NCBI GenBank assembly: GCA_900539195.1 | Contig: UQBC01000008.1 | Location: 1 to 64,000, forward strand | DNA: 64,000 nt | Reading direction: 5' to 3' | Origin: an uncultured Oscillospiraceae bacterium | Lineage (GTDB): Bacteria > Bacillota > Clostridia > Oscillospirales > Ruminococcaceae | Part shown: piece after piece, positions 17,608-27,099 of the stretch | Layout of the letters: each line of letters starts with the position of its first letter | How positions within the stretch are numbered: position 1 is the stretch's first letter | Made by a program: the position numbers and the translations under genes | The notes under the pieces: model-generated | Told to the model about the DNA's origin: nothing | Seen by the model: the letters and a program-made list of their open reading frames with translations, nothing else | Database searches by the model: none

Positions 17608-19557
17608 ATGGGAAACAACGAAAGCAAGGGACTTACCCTTACCGAAAAAATCATCAAGAACCACATAATTGACGGTGAGATGATAAAAGGCACTGAAATA
17701 GGTCTGCGTATCGACCAGACTCTGACACAGGACGCTACCGGTACAATGGCATATCTTCAGTTTGAAGCTATGGGTATCGACAGAGTAAAGACAGAGCTTT
17801 CACTCGCTTATATCGACCACAACACGCTCCAGTCAGGCTTTGAAAACGCCGATGACCACAGATACATAGGCAGTGTTGCAAAGAAGCACGGAATCTATTT
17901 CTCACGTCCCGGTAACGGCATCTGCCACCAGGTACACCTTGAGCGTTTCGGCAAGCCCGGCAAGACGCTTATCGGCTCTGACAGCCATACTCCCACAGGC
18001 GGCGGTATAGGTATGCTCGCTATGGGTGCAGGCGGTCTTGACGTTGCGGTAGCAATGGGCGGCGGCGCATATTACATAACAATGCCCAAGGTCGTAAAGG
18101 TAAACCTCACAGGAAAACTGAACGACTGGGTTTCCGCAAAGGATGTAATCTTAAAGGTACTTCAGATAATGTCCGTAAAGGGCGGCGTTGGCAAGGTCAT
18201 CGAATACTGCGGCGAAGGCGTTAAGAGCCTCAGCGTTCCCGAACGTGCAACTATCACGAACATGGGTGCGGAGCTTGGTGCTACAACATCTATATTCCCC
18301 TCCGATGAAACAACTCTTGCTTTCTTAAAGGCACAGGATCGTGAAGAAGACTTCGTTGCTCTCAGTGCAGATCCCGATGCCGTATACGATGAAGAAATCA
18401 ACATCGATCTCTCCGAGCTTGTTCCTATGGCAGCTTGTCCTCACAGCCCCGACAACGTAAAAACCGTAAAAGAAATCGGTGCAATCAAGATAGATCAGGT
18501 ATGTATCGGATCATGTACCAACTCCTCATTACAGGATATGCTCAAGGTTGCTCATATATTAAAGGGCAAGACGGTACATCCCGATGTAAGCCTTTCAATA
18601 GCTCCCGGCTCAAAGCAGGTATTCAATATGCTTGCAGACTGCGGCGCATTATCAATTCTTATCGGTGCAGGTGCAAGAATACTTGAAAGTGCCTGCGGTC
18701 CGTGCATAGGTATGGGTCAGTCGCCCAACTCAAAGGGAATCTCTCTGCGTACCTTCAACAGAAACTTCTTAGGCAGAAGCGGAACAAAGGACGGTCAGAT
18801 CTATCTTGTATCTCCCGAAACAGCCGCAATCTCGGCGCTCACGGGCGTATTCACAGATCCCAGACTTGCAGGAGATATGCCTCCCTATGTAATGCCCGAA
18901 AAGTTCCTTATAAACGACAATATGGTAGTTCCTCCCGCTTCACCTGAGGAAGCTCCCGATGTTGAGGTTCTCAGAGGACCGAACATAAAGCCCTTCCCTA
19001 TAAACGTTCCTCTGGCAGAAGATATAAAAGCCGAGGTTTCACTCAAGGTCAGCGACAACATCACCACAGACCATATTATGCCTGCAGGCGCAAAGATATT
19101 ACCTCTGCGTTCAAACATACCTGCGATTTCGGAATACTGCTTTACAGTATGCGATGAAACATTCCCGACAAGAGCAAAGGAGCTTGGCAAGAGCATTATC
19201 GTCGGCGGTGCAAACTACGGTCAGGGTTCTTCAAGAGAACACGCCGCACTTGCTCCTCTTTATCTCGGCGTAAAGGCTATAATCTGCAAATCGTTTGCCC
19301 GTATCCACAGACAGAACCTTATCAACAACGGTATTCTTCCTCTGTGCTTTGTAGACGAGGCTGATTATGACAAGATCGACCGTGACGATGTTCTTGAGCT
19401 TCCCGGCATAAGGAATGCTATAGAAAACGGTACTGAGATAACCGTCAAGAATATAACAAAGGGTACAGAATACAAGGTTACCTGCGAATTATCCGAGCGT
19501 GGCAAGGGTATGATGCTCGCAGGCGGTCTGCTTAACTACACAAAGCACAACAAGTAA
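17608..19557 (+). CDS. acnA: Aconitate hydratase
   Basis: Interconverts citrate and isocitrate by way of cis-aconitate. The 649-residue protein is of the shorter, mitochondrial-like class rather than the ~900-residue AcnA/IRP1 class. The three [4Fe-4S] ligands are Cys303 (GSCTNSS), Cys363 and Cys366 (SACGPCIG). Other marks are GSDSHTPTGGGIG (123-135) and the C-terminal swivel domain with GGANYGQGSSREHAALAP. AGGAGG stands 6 bases before ATG. It is followed after 20 bases by isocitrate dehydrogenase and then rex, so citrate is converted to 2-oxoglutarate for glutamate synthesis. No citrate synthase is in the window. Symbol acn would also serve. Confidence 0.96.
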   Translation: MGNNESKGLTLTEKIIKNHIIDGEMIKGTEIGLRIDQTLTQDATGTMAYLQFEAMGIDRVKTELSLAYIDHNTLQSGFENADDHRYIGSVAKKHGIYFSRPGNGICHQVHLERFGKPGKTLIGSDSHTPTGGGIGMLAMGAGGLDVAVAMGGGAYYITMPKVVKVNLTGKLNDWVSAKDVILKVLQIMSVKGGVGKVIEYCGEGVKSLSVPERATITNMGAELGATTSIFPSDETTLAFLKAQDREEDFVALSADPDAVYDEEINIDLSELVPMAACPHSPDNVKTVKEIGAIKIDQVCIGSCTNSSLQDMLKVAHILKGKTVHPDVSLSIAPGSKQVFNMLADCGALSILIGAGARILESACGPCIGMGQSPNSKGISLRTFNRNFLGRSGTKDGQIYLVSPETAAISALTGVFTDPRLAGDMPPYVMPEKFLINDNMVVPPASPEEAPDVEVLRGPNIKPFPINVPLAEDIKAEVSLKVSDNITTDHIMPAGAKILPLRSNIPAISEYCFTVCDETFPTRAKELGKSIIVGGANYGQGSSREHAALAPLYLGVKAIICKSFARIHRQNLINNGILPLCFVDEADYDKIDRDDVLELPGIRNAIENGTEITVKNITKGTEYKVTCELSERGKGMMLAGGLLNYTKHNK

Positions 19558-19577
19558 TATCGAAAGGAACGGCTATA

Positions 19578-20789
19578 ATGGCAAAGATTCAGATGACCAC
19601 CCCCATCGTTGAGATGGACGGCGACGAAATGACCAGAATTATCTGGAAGATGATCAAGGATATACTTATCTGCCCGTATGTTGACTTAAAGACAGATTAT
19701 TATGATCTCGGTCTTGTTCACAGAAATGAAACAAACGATCAGGTAACGATTGATTCCGCAAACGCTACAAAGAAATACGGTGTAGCGGTAAAGTGTGCAA
19801 CAATCACTCCCAACGCACAGAGAATGACAGAATACAACTTAAAGGAAATGTGGAAGTCGCCCAACGGCACTATCCGTGCTATCCTTGACGGTACCGTATT
19901 CAGAGCCCCCATTATCGTAAAGGGTATCACTCCTCTGCTGCCCGGCTGGAAAAAGCCGATAACCATTGCACGTCACGCTTACGGCGATGTTTACAAAAAC
20001 TCCGAGATGAAGGTTGCCGACGGCAGTACAGCAGAGCTTGTTGTGACCGATAAGGACGGAAACGAAACAAGACAGCTTATCCACAAGTTCAGCGGTTCTG
20101 ACGGTATCATTCAGGGACTTCACAACATAAACGCAAGTATCGCCAGCTTCGCAAGAGCCTGCTTCAACTTTGCTCTCGACACAAAGCAGGATCTCTGGTT
20201 TGCGACCAAGGATACTATTTCCAAGAAGTATGACCATACATTCAAGGATATTTTCCAGGAAATATTCGATAATGAATACAAGGAAAAGTTTGATGCCGCA
20301 GGTATCACATACTTCTATACACTGATTGATGACGCTGTAGCAAGAGTTGTACGTTCTGAGGGCGGATATATCTGGGCTTGCAAGAACTATGACGGCGATG
20401 TAATGTCCGATATGGTAGCAACAGCTTTCGGAAGCCTCGGTATGATGACGTCAGTGCTTGTTTCTCCCACAGGCGTTTACGAGTATGAAGCCGCACACGG
20501 CACGGTAACACGTCACTACTACAAGCACTTAAAGGGCGAGGAAACCTCAACGAACTCCGTAGCTACCCTGTTTGCGTGGACAGGTGCATTAAGAAAACGC
20601 GGCGAGCTCGACGGCAACAAGGAGCTTTCCGACTTTGCAGATAAGCTCGAAAAGGCTACTATAAAGACGATTGAAGACGGTGTTATGACCGGTGACCTCT
20701 ATGTACTTTCAAATCTTGACAACAAGAGAAAGGTAAACACAGAGGACTTCCTGCTTGAAATCAACAACAGACTTAAAGCAACGCTCTGA
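19578..20789 (+). CDS. icd: NADP-dependent isocitrate dehydrogenase, eukaryote-type
   Basis: Oxidatively decarboxylates isocitrate to 2-oxoglutarate with NADP+. The 403-residue protein matches the homodimeric type II family of eukaryotic cytosol/mitochondria (IDH1/IDH2-like) rather than the E. coli type: VEMDGDEMTRIIW, ATITPNAQRMTEYNLKEMWK, SPNGTIRAILDGTVFR with the isocitrate-binding Ser and Arg, and YEAAHGTVTRHYYKH for the cofactor site. Such genes also occur in some Clostridia and Bacteroidetes. AAGGAACGG precedes the ATG. Co-transcribed with aconitase and rex. Confidence 0.95.
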   Translation: MAKIQMTTPIVEMDGDEMTRIIWKMIKDILICPYVDLKTDYYDLGLVHRNETNDQVTIDSANATKKYGVAVKCATITPNAQRMTEYNLKEMWKSPNGTIRAILDGTVFRAPIIVKGITPLLPGWKKPITIARHAYGDVYKNSEMKVADGSTAELVVTDKDGNETRQLIHKFSGSDGIIQGLHNINASIASFARACFNFALDTKQDLWFATKDTISKKYDHTFKDIFQEIFDNEYKEKFDAAGITYFYTLIDDAVARVVRSEGGYIWACKNYDGDVMSDMVATAFGSLGMMTSVLVSPTGVYEYEAAHGTVTRHYYKHLKGEETSTNSVATLFAWTGALRKRGELDGNKELSDFADKLEKATIKTIEDGVMTGDLYVLSNLDNKRKVNTEDFLLEINNRLKATL

Positions 20790-20820
20790 TCTCAATAAAA
20801 AACTGTAAGGAGGCAGTATC

Positions 20821-21468
20821 TTGTCGAAAAGCATCAACATATCTAACTCAGTAATACGCAGACTTCCCCGCTACTACCGCTTTCTCGGCGAACTGGAGGA
20901 TCAGCAGATCTCCAAGATTTCTTCAAGAGAATTATCGGAGAGAATGCACCTTACCGCATCACAGATAAGACAGGATCTTAATTGCTTCGGCGGCTTCGGG
21001 CAACAGGGCTACGGCTACAATGTTTCCGAACTGCGAAAGGAGATAGGTCGTATTCTCGGTGTTGACAAGCACAGAAAAACGATTCTTATCGGTGCGGGCA
21101 ATCTCGGCACTGCACTTGCCGTTCACATTAACTTTGAAAAAAGCGGATGCAGTCTTATCGGTATATTCGACTCCAACAAGAAAATAGTCGGAAATCCTCT
21201 CGGAAAGCTGACAATAACCGATATTGACGATCTTGAAAAGTTCTGCCATGAAAATAAGCCGGAGGTTGCTGTTCTTTGTATACCGAAATCGGTTACAAAG
21301 GAGATAGTCGACCGCCTTACAGAGCTTGGTGTGAGATCGTTCTGGAACTTCTCGCACTACGACATTAACGTTGAGCATAAAAACATAATCGTTGAAAACG
21401 TTCATTTGGGCGACAGCCTGCTGACGCTTTCATACGGTGTCAACAACAATCTTGACAATGACAAATAA
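20821..21468 (+). CDS. rex: Redox-sensing transcriptional repressor Rex
   Basis: Rex senses the NADH/NAD+ ratio and represses fermentation and respiration genes when NADH is low. The 215-residue protein has the N-terminal winged helix (RRLPRYYRFL at 13-22, LTASQIRQDLNCFGGFG at 44-60) and a Rossmann NAD(H) domain with GAGNLG at 91-96, ending in the domain-swapped helix. I choose the TTG start because AAGGAGG lies 7 bases before it and the protein begins at the family's usual point. Its place behind acn and icd implies redox control of the oxidative branch, an inference. A terminator follows. Confidence 0.95.
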   Translation: MSKSINISNSVIRRLPRYYRFLGELEDQQISKISSRELSERMHLTASQIRQDLNCFGGFGQQGYGYNVSELRKEIGRILGVDKHRKTILIGAGNLGTALAVHINFEKSGCSLIGIFDSNKKIVGNPLGKLTITDIDDLEKFCHENKPEVAVLCIPKSVTKEIVDRLTELGVRSFWNFSHYDINVEHKNIIVENVHLGDSLLTLSYGVNNNLDNDK

Positions 21469-21473
21469 AATCT

Positions 21474-21505
21474 TACCGGGGAATTTATTTCCTCGGTATT
21501 TTTTT
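21474..21505 (+). terminator. Terminator after rex
   Basis: A 10-bp stem with one G-U pair (TACCGGGGAA and TTCCTCGGTA, 5-nt loop) is followed by a run of seven T. It ends the acn-icd-rex unit. Confidence 0.92.
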
Positions 21506-21536
21506 GCAATCTTCACAATTAATTTGAATATTACAA

Positions 21537-21565
21537 TAGACAAACAGCTTTGTTTGTGGTAAAAT
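21537..21565 (+). promoter_or_regulatory. Promoter of the PHP phosphatase gene
   Basis: TAGACA (21537-21542) and TAAAAT (21560-21565) are 17 bases apart, each one mismatch from consensus, about 40 bases before the AAAGGAAGG ribosome site. Confidence 0.65.
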
Positions 21566-21611
21566 AAAATATGTATAGATATAGAACAACCGCAAAAGGA
21601 AGGTAGCAAAT

Positions 21612-22433
21612 ATGAACGAATCAGAAATTCTGATGGACGTACACAATCACTCAAATCTGTCGCCCGACGGCAGTAACGATCCGGAAGAAATGGTCAGACG
21701 AGCGACAGAGCTTGGTATCAGATATTACTCGCTCACAGATCACCTTGAAATAAATAAATTCTACGATGAGGAATACCTCTATGAAGAACCTGTAAAACGA
21801 GCGTCGGAGATCTCTCCCGCCATTATTAAAAAGTATGCGGATAAGATAAATATGGCATACGGTGTGGAGCTGGGTCAGCCTTTACAGGATATGGAGCTTA
21901 CAAAAAGAATGCTGTCAAGCTATGATTATGACTTTATAATCGGCTCGCTTCATATGTGCAACGGCTGGGAAGATTTCTATCTTCTTGATTATAATGAGGT
22001 ACAGCCCGAAATGATAATGAAGCTGTACTTTGAAGAAATGCTCGAAATGGCTCGGTGGGGCGAATTTGACGTACTCGGTCATCTTACATACCCACTGCGC
22101 TATATTGTAGGCGAATCCGGACTTTATATAGATATGAGCCGTTATCTTCCGATAATCAAGGAAATATTCTCTGCCCTTATCAAAAACGATATAGGCATCG
22201 AGATCAATTCAAGCGGGCTCAGACAGAAGATAGGTCTTACGCTGCCAGATGAATACTATGTAAGACTTTATAAAGAGCTTGACGGTAAGATACTTACTGT
22301 AGGCTCGGACGCACATTGCACGCAAGACCTCGGAAAAGGTATTCCGGAGGCTATAGAACTCGCAAGAAGTGTGGGCTTTACAGAACTTGCATTTTTCAAG
22401 AAACGTAATCCCACATTTATAAGCATAAAATAA
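21612..22433 (+). CDS. PHP-domain phosphatase (histidinol-phosphatase type)
   Basis: A 273-residue PHP-domain metallophosphatase. Metal ligands are visible: DVHNHSNLSPDG with His11 and His13, SLTDHLE with Asp-His near 41-42, GVELGQ with Glu, GSLH, GHLTYP and GSDAHC near the C-terminus. The overall layout fits HisK-type histidinol-phosphatases, which release histidinol. No other histidine genes are here, so another phosphate ester is possible. It precedes an Lrp regulator by 16 bases, perhaps co-transcribed. Confidence 0.85.
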   Translation: MNESEILMDVHNHSNLSPDGSNDPEEMVRRATELGIRYYSLTDHLEINKFYDEEYLYEEPVKRASEISPAIIKKYADKINMAYGVELGQPLQDMELTKRMLSSYDYDFIIGSLHMCNGWEDFYLLDYNEVQPEMIMKLYFEEMLEMARWGEFDVLGHLTYPLRYIVGESGLYIDMSRYLPIIKEIFSALIKNDIGIEINSSGLRQKIGLTLPDEYYVRLYKELDGKILTVGSDAHCTQDLGKGIPEAIELARSVGFTELAFFKKRNPTFISIK

Positions 22434-22449
22434 TTCGGAGGATAAGATT

Positions 22450-22935
22450 ATGACAAAGAAAGAAAAGCTTGTTGACCTTTTAAGACAGGACGCCAGACTT
22501 TCAAACGAACAGCTGGCGGCGATGCTTGATACCTCGGCTGACGATGTGGCGGCGATGATAGCGGAGCTTGAAAAGAGCGGAATGATAATCGGCTATACCG
22601 CGATCATCAACGAAGAAGAATTCGACAGAAACTCCGTCTGTGCCTTTATCGAAGTCAGAGTTTCCCCCGAAATACAGTGCGGTTATGATGATGTAGCGGC
22701 AGTTATCGCTCAGTATGATGAGGTTTCATCGGTATACCTTATGAGCGGCGGTTATGACCTTGCCGTAACTATCAAGGGTACAAACCTGCGTGATGTAGCT
22801 ATGTTCGTAACGGACAGATTAGCGCCTTTAGGCGGCGTTCTCAGCACAACAACGCATTTCATTCTGCACAGATATAAGGAAAAAGACAAGATGTTCTTAA
22901 AAAACACGGACGAAAGGAGTTTGGTATCTCCGTGA
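22450..22935 (+). CDS. Lrp/AsnC-family transcriptional regulator
   Basis: A 161-residue regulator with an N-terminal helix-turn-helix (KLVDLLRQDARLSNEQLAAMLD, residues 6-27, continuing to about 50) and a C-terminal RAM/AsnC ligand domain (FIEVRVSPE, SSVYLMSGGYDLAVTIKG, LSTTTHFILHRYK). It overlaps the start of the aminotransferase gene, so an amino acid is the likely effector and the neighbour a likely target. Such Lrp-aminotransferase pairs are common in Clostridia. Confidence 0.92.
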   Translation: MTKKEKLVDLLRQDARLSNEQLAAMLDTSADDVAAMIAELEKSGMIIGYTAIINEEEFDRNSVCAFIEVRVSPEIQCGYDDVAAVIAQYDEVSSVYLMSGGYDLAVTIKGTNLRDVAMFVTDRLAPLGGVLSTTTHFILHRYKEKDKMFLKNTDERSLVSP

Positions 22936-24110
22936 TGGATTATGAAAATATACTTTCCCGAAAGGTGCAGGATCTGCAGTTTTCGGGTATAAGAAAGTTT
23001 TTTGACATAGCCGCAAGCTATGATGATGTTATATCACTGTCAGTCGGTGAGCCTGATTTCAAGACACCGTGGGCAATAAGAAAAGAAGCTATCAGAGTTC
23101 TTGAAAAAGGACGTACAAACTATACCGCAAACGCAGGTCTTGCTGACCTTCGCATTGCTATCAACGACTATATCAACGACAGGCTGCACGTCAGCTACGA
23201 CCCCTTGCACGAGATACTTGTAACGGTCGGCGGCTCGGAAGCAATAGACCTTGCTATAAGAGCACTCATTGATACGGGCGATGAGGTACTTATCCCTCAG
23301 CCCAGCTTTGTCTGTTACGGCCCTATCGTAACACTTGCAAACGGCACACCCGTTGCTATAGAAACAAGCGTTGAAAACGGCTTCAAGCTGACCGCCGAAG
23401 CACTGAAAGCGCATATAACCCCGAAAACAAAGGCTCTTGTACTTCCCTACCCGAACAATCCCACAGGTGCGGTTATGAGAAGATCCGACCTTGAAGCAAT
23501 TGCGGAGGTAATCAGAGGCACAGATATAATCATTATTTCCGATGAGATATATTCAGAGCTTACCTATGGCGATGAAGAACACTGCTCAATAGTCGATATA
23601 GACGGAATGAAAGAACGTACCGTTCTTATCAACGGTTTTTCAAAAGCGTTTTCGATGACAGGCTGGCGGCTCGGTTTTGCCGCAGCTCCCGCTCCTATTG
23701 TCACTCAGATGCTGAAGATTCACCAGTACGGAATAATGTGTTCGCCTACAATGAGCCAGTATGCCGCAGTAACAGCACTTAAGGATTGCAAAAAAGACAT
23801 TGAATATATGCGTGGCGAATACGATATGAGAAGACGTCTTATCGTAAAAGGCTTTAACGAAATGGGTCTTGATTGCTTTGAACCTGAAGGTGCATTCTAC
23901 ATCTTCCCGTCAATAAAGAAAACAGGTCTTACATCACAGGAGTTCTGCGAACAGCTGATTGAAAAGCACAGAGTTGCGGTAGTTCCCGGCGATGCTTTCG
24001 GCAAGTGCGGAGAGGGTTACATCCGTGTATCCTATGCATATTCGCTCCAGCATATCAAGACTGCGCTTGAGCGCATAAGACTGTTCCTTGAAGATCTCGG
24101 TGTACTGTAA
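22932..24110 (+). CDS. Class I/II PLP-dependent aminotransferase
   Basis: A 392-residue fold-type I aminotransferase. LSVGEPDFKTP marks the N-terminal substrate loop, LPYPNNPTGAVM the Asn that contacts PLP, ISDEIYSELTYG the Asp, and INGFSKAFSMTGWRLGF the PLP-binding Lys; GYIRVSYA carries the carboxylate-binding Arg. The profile fits alanine/aspartate-type enzymes (PatA/AspC-like); substrate is not assignable. The start is GTG 22932 or ATG 22935, both overlapping the Lrp gene stop. AGGAG is 12-15 bases upstream, rather far, which suggests coupling to lrp translation. Confidence 0.92.
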   Translation: MMDYENILSRKVQDLQFSGIRKFFDIAASYDDVISLSVGEPDFKTPWAIRKEAIRVLEKGRTNYTANAGLADLRIAINDYINDRLHVSYDPLHEILVTVGGSEAIDLAIRALIDTGDEVLIPQPSFVCYGPIVTLANGTPVAIETSVENGFKLTAEALKAHITPKTKALVLPYPNNPTGAVMRRSDLEAIAEVIRGTDIIIISDEIYSELTYGDEEHCSIVDIDGMKERTVLINGFSKAFSMTGWRLGFAAAPAPIVTQMLKIHQYGIMCSPTMSQYAAVTALKDCKKDIEYMRGEYDMRRRLIVKGFNEMGLDCFEPEGAFYIFPSIKKTGLTSQEFCEQLIEKHRVAVVPGDAFGKCGEGYIRVSYAYSLQHIKTALERIRLFLEDLGVL

Positions 24111-24985
24111 TGAAAATTCAAGTAAGAGCGTATGCAAAGCTTAATTTGTTTCTAGATATAACGGGCAGACTGCCGAGCGGCAGACATTCTCTCAACATTG
24201 CGACACAAAGCGTTGATATTTATGACGATATAACCGTCAGCGTTATGAGTACGGACAGTTTTGATTGCAGGATAACCTGCAATAACCCCGACATTCCGTG
24301 CGATGAAAAGAACATCGTATGGAAAGCCGCAAAAGCATTCTTTGACGCAACGGATATGAATGCGGAAATTTCGGTAGACATAGAAAAGCACGTTCCTCTG
24401 ATGGGAGGAATGGGCGGTTCGTCAGTCGACGGTGCAGGAACGCTTGTCGCACTCAATGAGCTGTTCGGTAAAAAGCTCGATACCGAAGCATTGTGTGCTG
24501 TCGGTGATAAAATCGGTGCAGATGTTCCTATCTGCATAAAAGGCGGAACACAGTACAGCATAACAAACGGCGATATGATAATCGCCGAATGCGAGCATGA
24601 CTGCGTGTTTCTCTGCATTTATCCCGGGTTTACGCTGAGTACAGCCGAAGCCTATGCAAAGTATGATGAAAATCCGACTGAGATAAATCCTCATTATGCC
24701 GATTTTGTAAGCAGCATTGTCTGCGGAAGTCTTTCTGACGGTGCCGGCTTCATAAGCAACGTATTCACTGAGATCTATCACGACAGCAGGATCGAAGAAA
24801 TGAAAAACGACCTGTTTGAAAGCGGAGCCGTCATATCGGAAATGACAGGCAGCGGAAGCGTAGTATTCGGTGTGTTTGAAAATGAAAACAAGGCTATTGA
24901 AGCAAAAAACACACTGTCGAAAAAATACAAAAGCGTCTTTATTGCCCGTCCTACCGACTGCGGAATTTATATCCTTAAACGGTAA
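24110..24985 (+). CDS. ispE: 4-diphosphocytidyl-2-C-methyl-D-erythritol kinase
   Basis: The GHMP kinase of the MEP isoprenoid pathway. The 291-residue protein has AYAKLNLFLDI with catalytic Lys10 near the N-terminus, the ATP-binding loop PLMGGMGGSSVDGAG (96-110), and KIGADVPICIKGG with the catalytic Asp. The loop differs somewhat from the usual GLGGGSSDAA pattern: one Val is placed before the Asp. The start overlaps the aminotransferase stop (TAATG). dxs and ispA for the same pathway are in the recN operon. Confidence 0.92.
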   Translation: MKIQVRAYAKLNLFLDITGRLPSGRHSLNIATQSVDIYDDITVSVMSTDSFDCRITCNNPDIPCDEKNIVWKAAKAFFDATDMNAEISVDIEKHVPLMGGMGGSSVDGAGTLVALNELFGKKLDTEALCAVGDKIGADVPICIKGGTQYSITNGDMIIAECEHDCVFLCIYPGFTLSTAEAYAKYDENPTEINPHYADFVSSIVCGSLSDGAGFISNVFTEIYHDSRIEEMKNDLFESGAVISEMTGSGSVVFGVFENENKAIEAKNTLSKKYKSVFIARPTDCGIYILKR

Positions 24986-24999
24986 TTTGGCATTAACGC

Positions 25000-25052
25000 T
25001 TGAAATTTGCCGTGAAATATAGTATAATGATATAGTCCGATTTATAAGGAGG
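25000..25052 (+). promoter_or_regulatory. Promoter and ribosome site of asp23-fakA-recG-rsmE
   Basis: TTGAAA (25000-25005) and TATAAT (25023-25028) are 17 bases apart, with ATATAG before the -10 box. A strong AAGGAGG is at 25046-25052, 8 bases before the ATG. The layout is nearly identical to the promoter at 29937-29965. Confidence 0.88.
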
Positions 25053-25060
25053 TTATACAA

Positions 25061-25438
25061 ATGATCACGATAAACAACCACTTAGGAACGATTACCTATT
25101 CAAAGCAGTTCTTCTACACCCTTATCGGCGGAACTGTTACCAATTGCTTTGGCATAGTGGGAATGAATGCCGTAGATGCAAAACAGACATTCATTGAAAA
25201 AGTACCTCTGAAATTCATAAAGAAATTTGCCGACAAGACTATCCTTTCAGAAAAAGGGGTCACGGTAAAATATAAGAACGATAAGCTTTACATTGATCTG
25301 CATATTTCCGTTATGTACGGTGTAAATGTGTCCACGATAGTAAAGAGCATCATCCATAAGGTAAGATTTGCAGTAGAAGACGAAACAGGCTTTACGGTAG
25401 ATAAGGTCAATGTTTTCGTCGATTCTGTCAAAGTATAA
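25061..25438 (+). CDS. Asp23/Gls24 family protein (fakA-linked)
   Basis: A 125-residue Asp23/Gls24 (DUF322) protein like B. subtilis YloU, which also precedes the FakA gene YloV. It starts with strands ITINNHLGTITYSKQFFYTLIGGTV and has the family's alternating core VTVKYKNDKLYIDLHISVMYGVN, closing with VNVFVDSVKV. The role is unknown but tied by context to fatty acid or envelope metabolism. It is a distant paralogue of the protein at 9002-9373. Confidence 0.88.
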   Translation: MITINNHLGTITYSKQFFYTLIGGTVTNCFGIVGMNAVDAKQTFIEKVPLKFIKKFADKTILSEKGVTVKYKNDKLYIDLHISVMYGVNVSTIVKSIIHKVRFAVEDETGFTVDKVNVFVDSVKV

Positions 25439-25460
25439 TATCAAGGAGAGTATCTGACTA

Positions 25461-27095
25461 ATGCTAAGCGGAAAAATTCTCAGAGATGCGATCATCTCAG
25501 GTGCAAACAATATAATCAATAATAAGGAAAACGTTGACGAGCTGAACGTATTCCCCGTTCCGGACGGCGACACCGGCACCAATATGTCTATGACCATAAG
25601 AAATGCCGTTGCAGAACTTAATATGCTCAGCGACAGCGCAACTGTCGAAACAGTAGCGCAGACGGCGGCTTCAGCTATGCTCAGAGGTGCAAGAGGTAAC
25701 TCAGGTGTTATCCTTTCCCTCTTATTCAGAGGTCTTTCAAAAGGTCTTGCAGGCAAGCATGAAGCAAATGTAGAGGACTACTGCAACGCACTTAAATTAG
25801 GTGCAGAGGCAGCCTATAAATCAGTAATGAAGCCCACTGAGGGTACTATCCTCACTGTTGCAAGAGTTGCCGCAGAAAAGGCGAATGACGCTCAGTGCAA
25901 GGATTTCCCCGAACTGTTCGATGTTCTTACAACAGCCGCAAAGGAAACTCTCGATCAGACCCCCGAAATGCTCCCCGTTCTTAAAAAAGCAGGAGTTGTA
26001 GACGCAGGCGGTATGGGATACTATACTATCCTCAAGGGTATGGCATCCGTTATCTGCGACGGTGTTATGGTTGGCGCAAAGGAAGAAACGGTAACGGAAA
26101 AAGCGGTCGTAACAAATGCCGCAGGTACCTTTGAAACCAATATAGAATTCACCTATTGTACGGAATTTATCGTTGTGAAGAGCGACGTGAACAAGGATGC
26201 AACAAAGCTCCGTGCATTTCTTGAATCAATCGGCGACTGTGTTGTTGTCGTTGATGATGACAGCATCATAAAGGTTCACGTTCATACAGAGCATCCCGGC
26301 AAGGCGCTTGAAGAGGGTATCCTTTACGGCTCGCTCATAAACCTCAAAATTGAGAATATGAAAGAACAGCACAAGGGTGCGGCGGCAAAGGCAGAAATGC
26401 AGAAGAAGCAGAAGCTTGCTCCCGCAGAGCCTACAAAGGATTTCGGCTTTGTTTCCGTTACATCGGGTGCCGGACTTGAAGACCTGTTCAAGGATCTCGG
26501 CGTTGACGTTATAGTAAGAGGCGGTCAGACTATGAACCCCTCGACAGAAGATATTCTCGAGGCTATCAACGCAACCCCTGCAAGAAATATCTTCGTTCTT
26601 CCCAACAACAAGAACATAATAATGGCGGCTGAGCAGGCTGTAAAGCTGACCGACAGAAACGTTATAGTTTTACAGACAAGAACGATCCCTCAGGGTATCA
26701 CCGCTATGCTCGCCTTTGATGAAAGCAACGATTTCAGAACAAACGGTGCGAATATGACAAAGGCGCTTGATAACGTAGGTTCAGGCTCGATTACATTCGC
26801 TGTCCGTGACAGCGACTTTGAGGGCAAGCAGATAAAGAAGGGCGAAATACTCGCCATGGAAAACGGCAAGCTTGCATTTGTTGAAAAGGATGTTACAAAA
26901 GCGCTTATCAAGATTACAAAGAAGCTTATCCGTTCAGGCTCGTCCTATATTACGGTAATTTACGGCAGCGACGTGACAGACGAAACCGCTCAGGCGGCTT
27001 TTGAAGCGCTCAGAGCCAAGATAAGCGACGATATCGAGATTGTACTTGTAAACGGCGGACAGCCTGTATATTACTACCTGGTATCAGTAGAATAA
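25461..27095 (+). CDS. fakA: Fatty acid kinase FakA-like (DAK2/DegV-linked) protein
   Basis: FakA phosphorylates fatty acids carried by FakB (DegV-family) proteins so they can enter phospholipid synthesis. The 544-residue protein has the N-terminal DhaL/DAK2 domain with NVFPVPDGDTGTNMSMT (Mg-binding Asp35 and Asp37) and GARGNSGVILS, a middle domain from about 210-310, and a C-terminal DegV-like domain with SGAGLEDLFKDLGVD and LPNNKNIIMAAEQA. It follows asp23 by 22 bases and precedes recG by 4. No FakB gene is in the window. Confidence 0.93.
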   Translation: MLSGKILRDAIISGANNIINNKENVDELNVFPVPDGDTGTNMSMTIRNAVAELNMLSDSATVETVAQTAASAMLRGARGNSGVILSLLFRGLSKGLAGKHEANVEDYCNALKLGAEAAYKSVMKPTEGTILTVARVAAEKANDAQCKDFPELFDVLTTAAKETLDQTPEMLPVLKKAGVVDAGGMGYYTILKGMASVICDGVMVGAKEETVTEKAVVTNAAGTFETNIEFTYCTEFIVVKSDVNKDATKLRAFLESIGDCVVVVDDDSIIKVHVHTEHPGKALEEGILYGSLINLKIENMKEQHKGAAAKAEMQKKQKLAPAEPTKDFGFVSVTSGAGLEDLFKDLGVDVIVRGGQTMNPSTEDILEAINATPARNIFVLPNNKNIIMAAEQAVKLTDRNVIVLQTRTIPQGITAMLAFDESNDFRTNGANMTKALDNVGSGSITFAVRDSDFEGKQIKKGEILAMENGKLAFVEKDVTKALIKITKKLIRSGSSYITVIYGSDVTDETAQAAFEALRAKISDDIEIVLVNGGQPVYYYLVSVE

Positions 27096-27099
27096 TTTT

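Noticed and set aside
24422..25081. 219-codon minus-strand frame over ispE
   Set aside because: It lies antisense to a clear ispE gene and covers the promoter at 25000; no protein family is recognisable.
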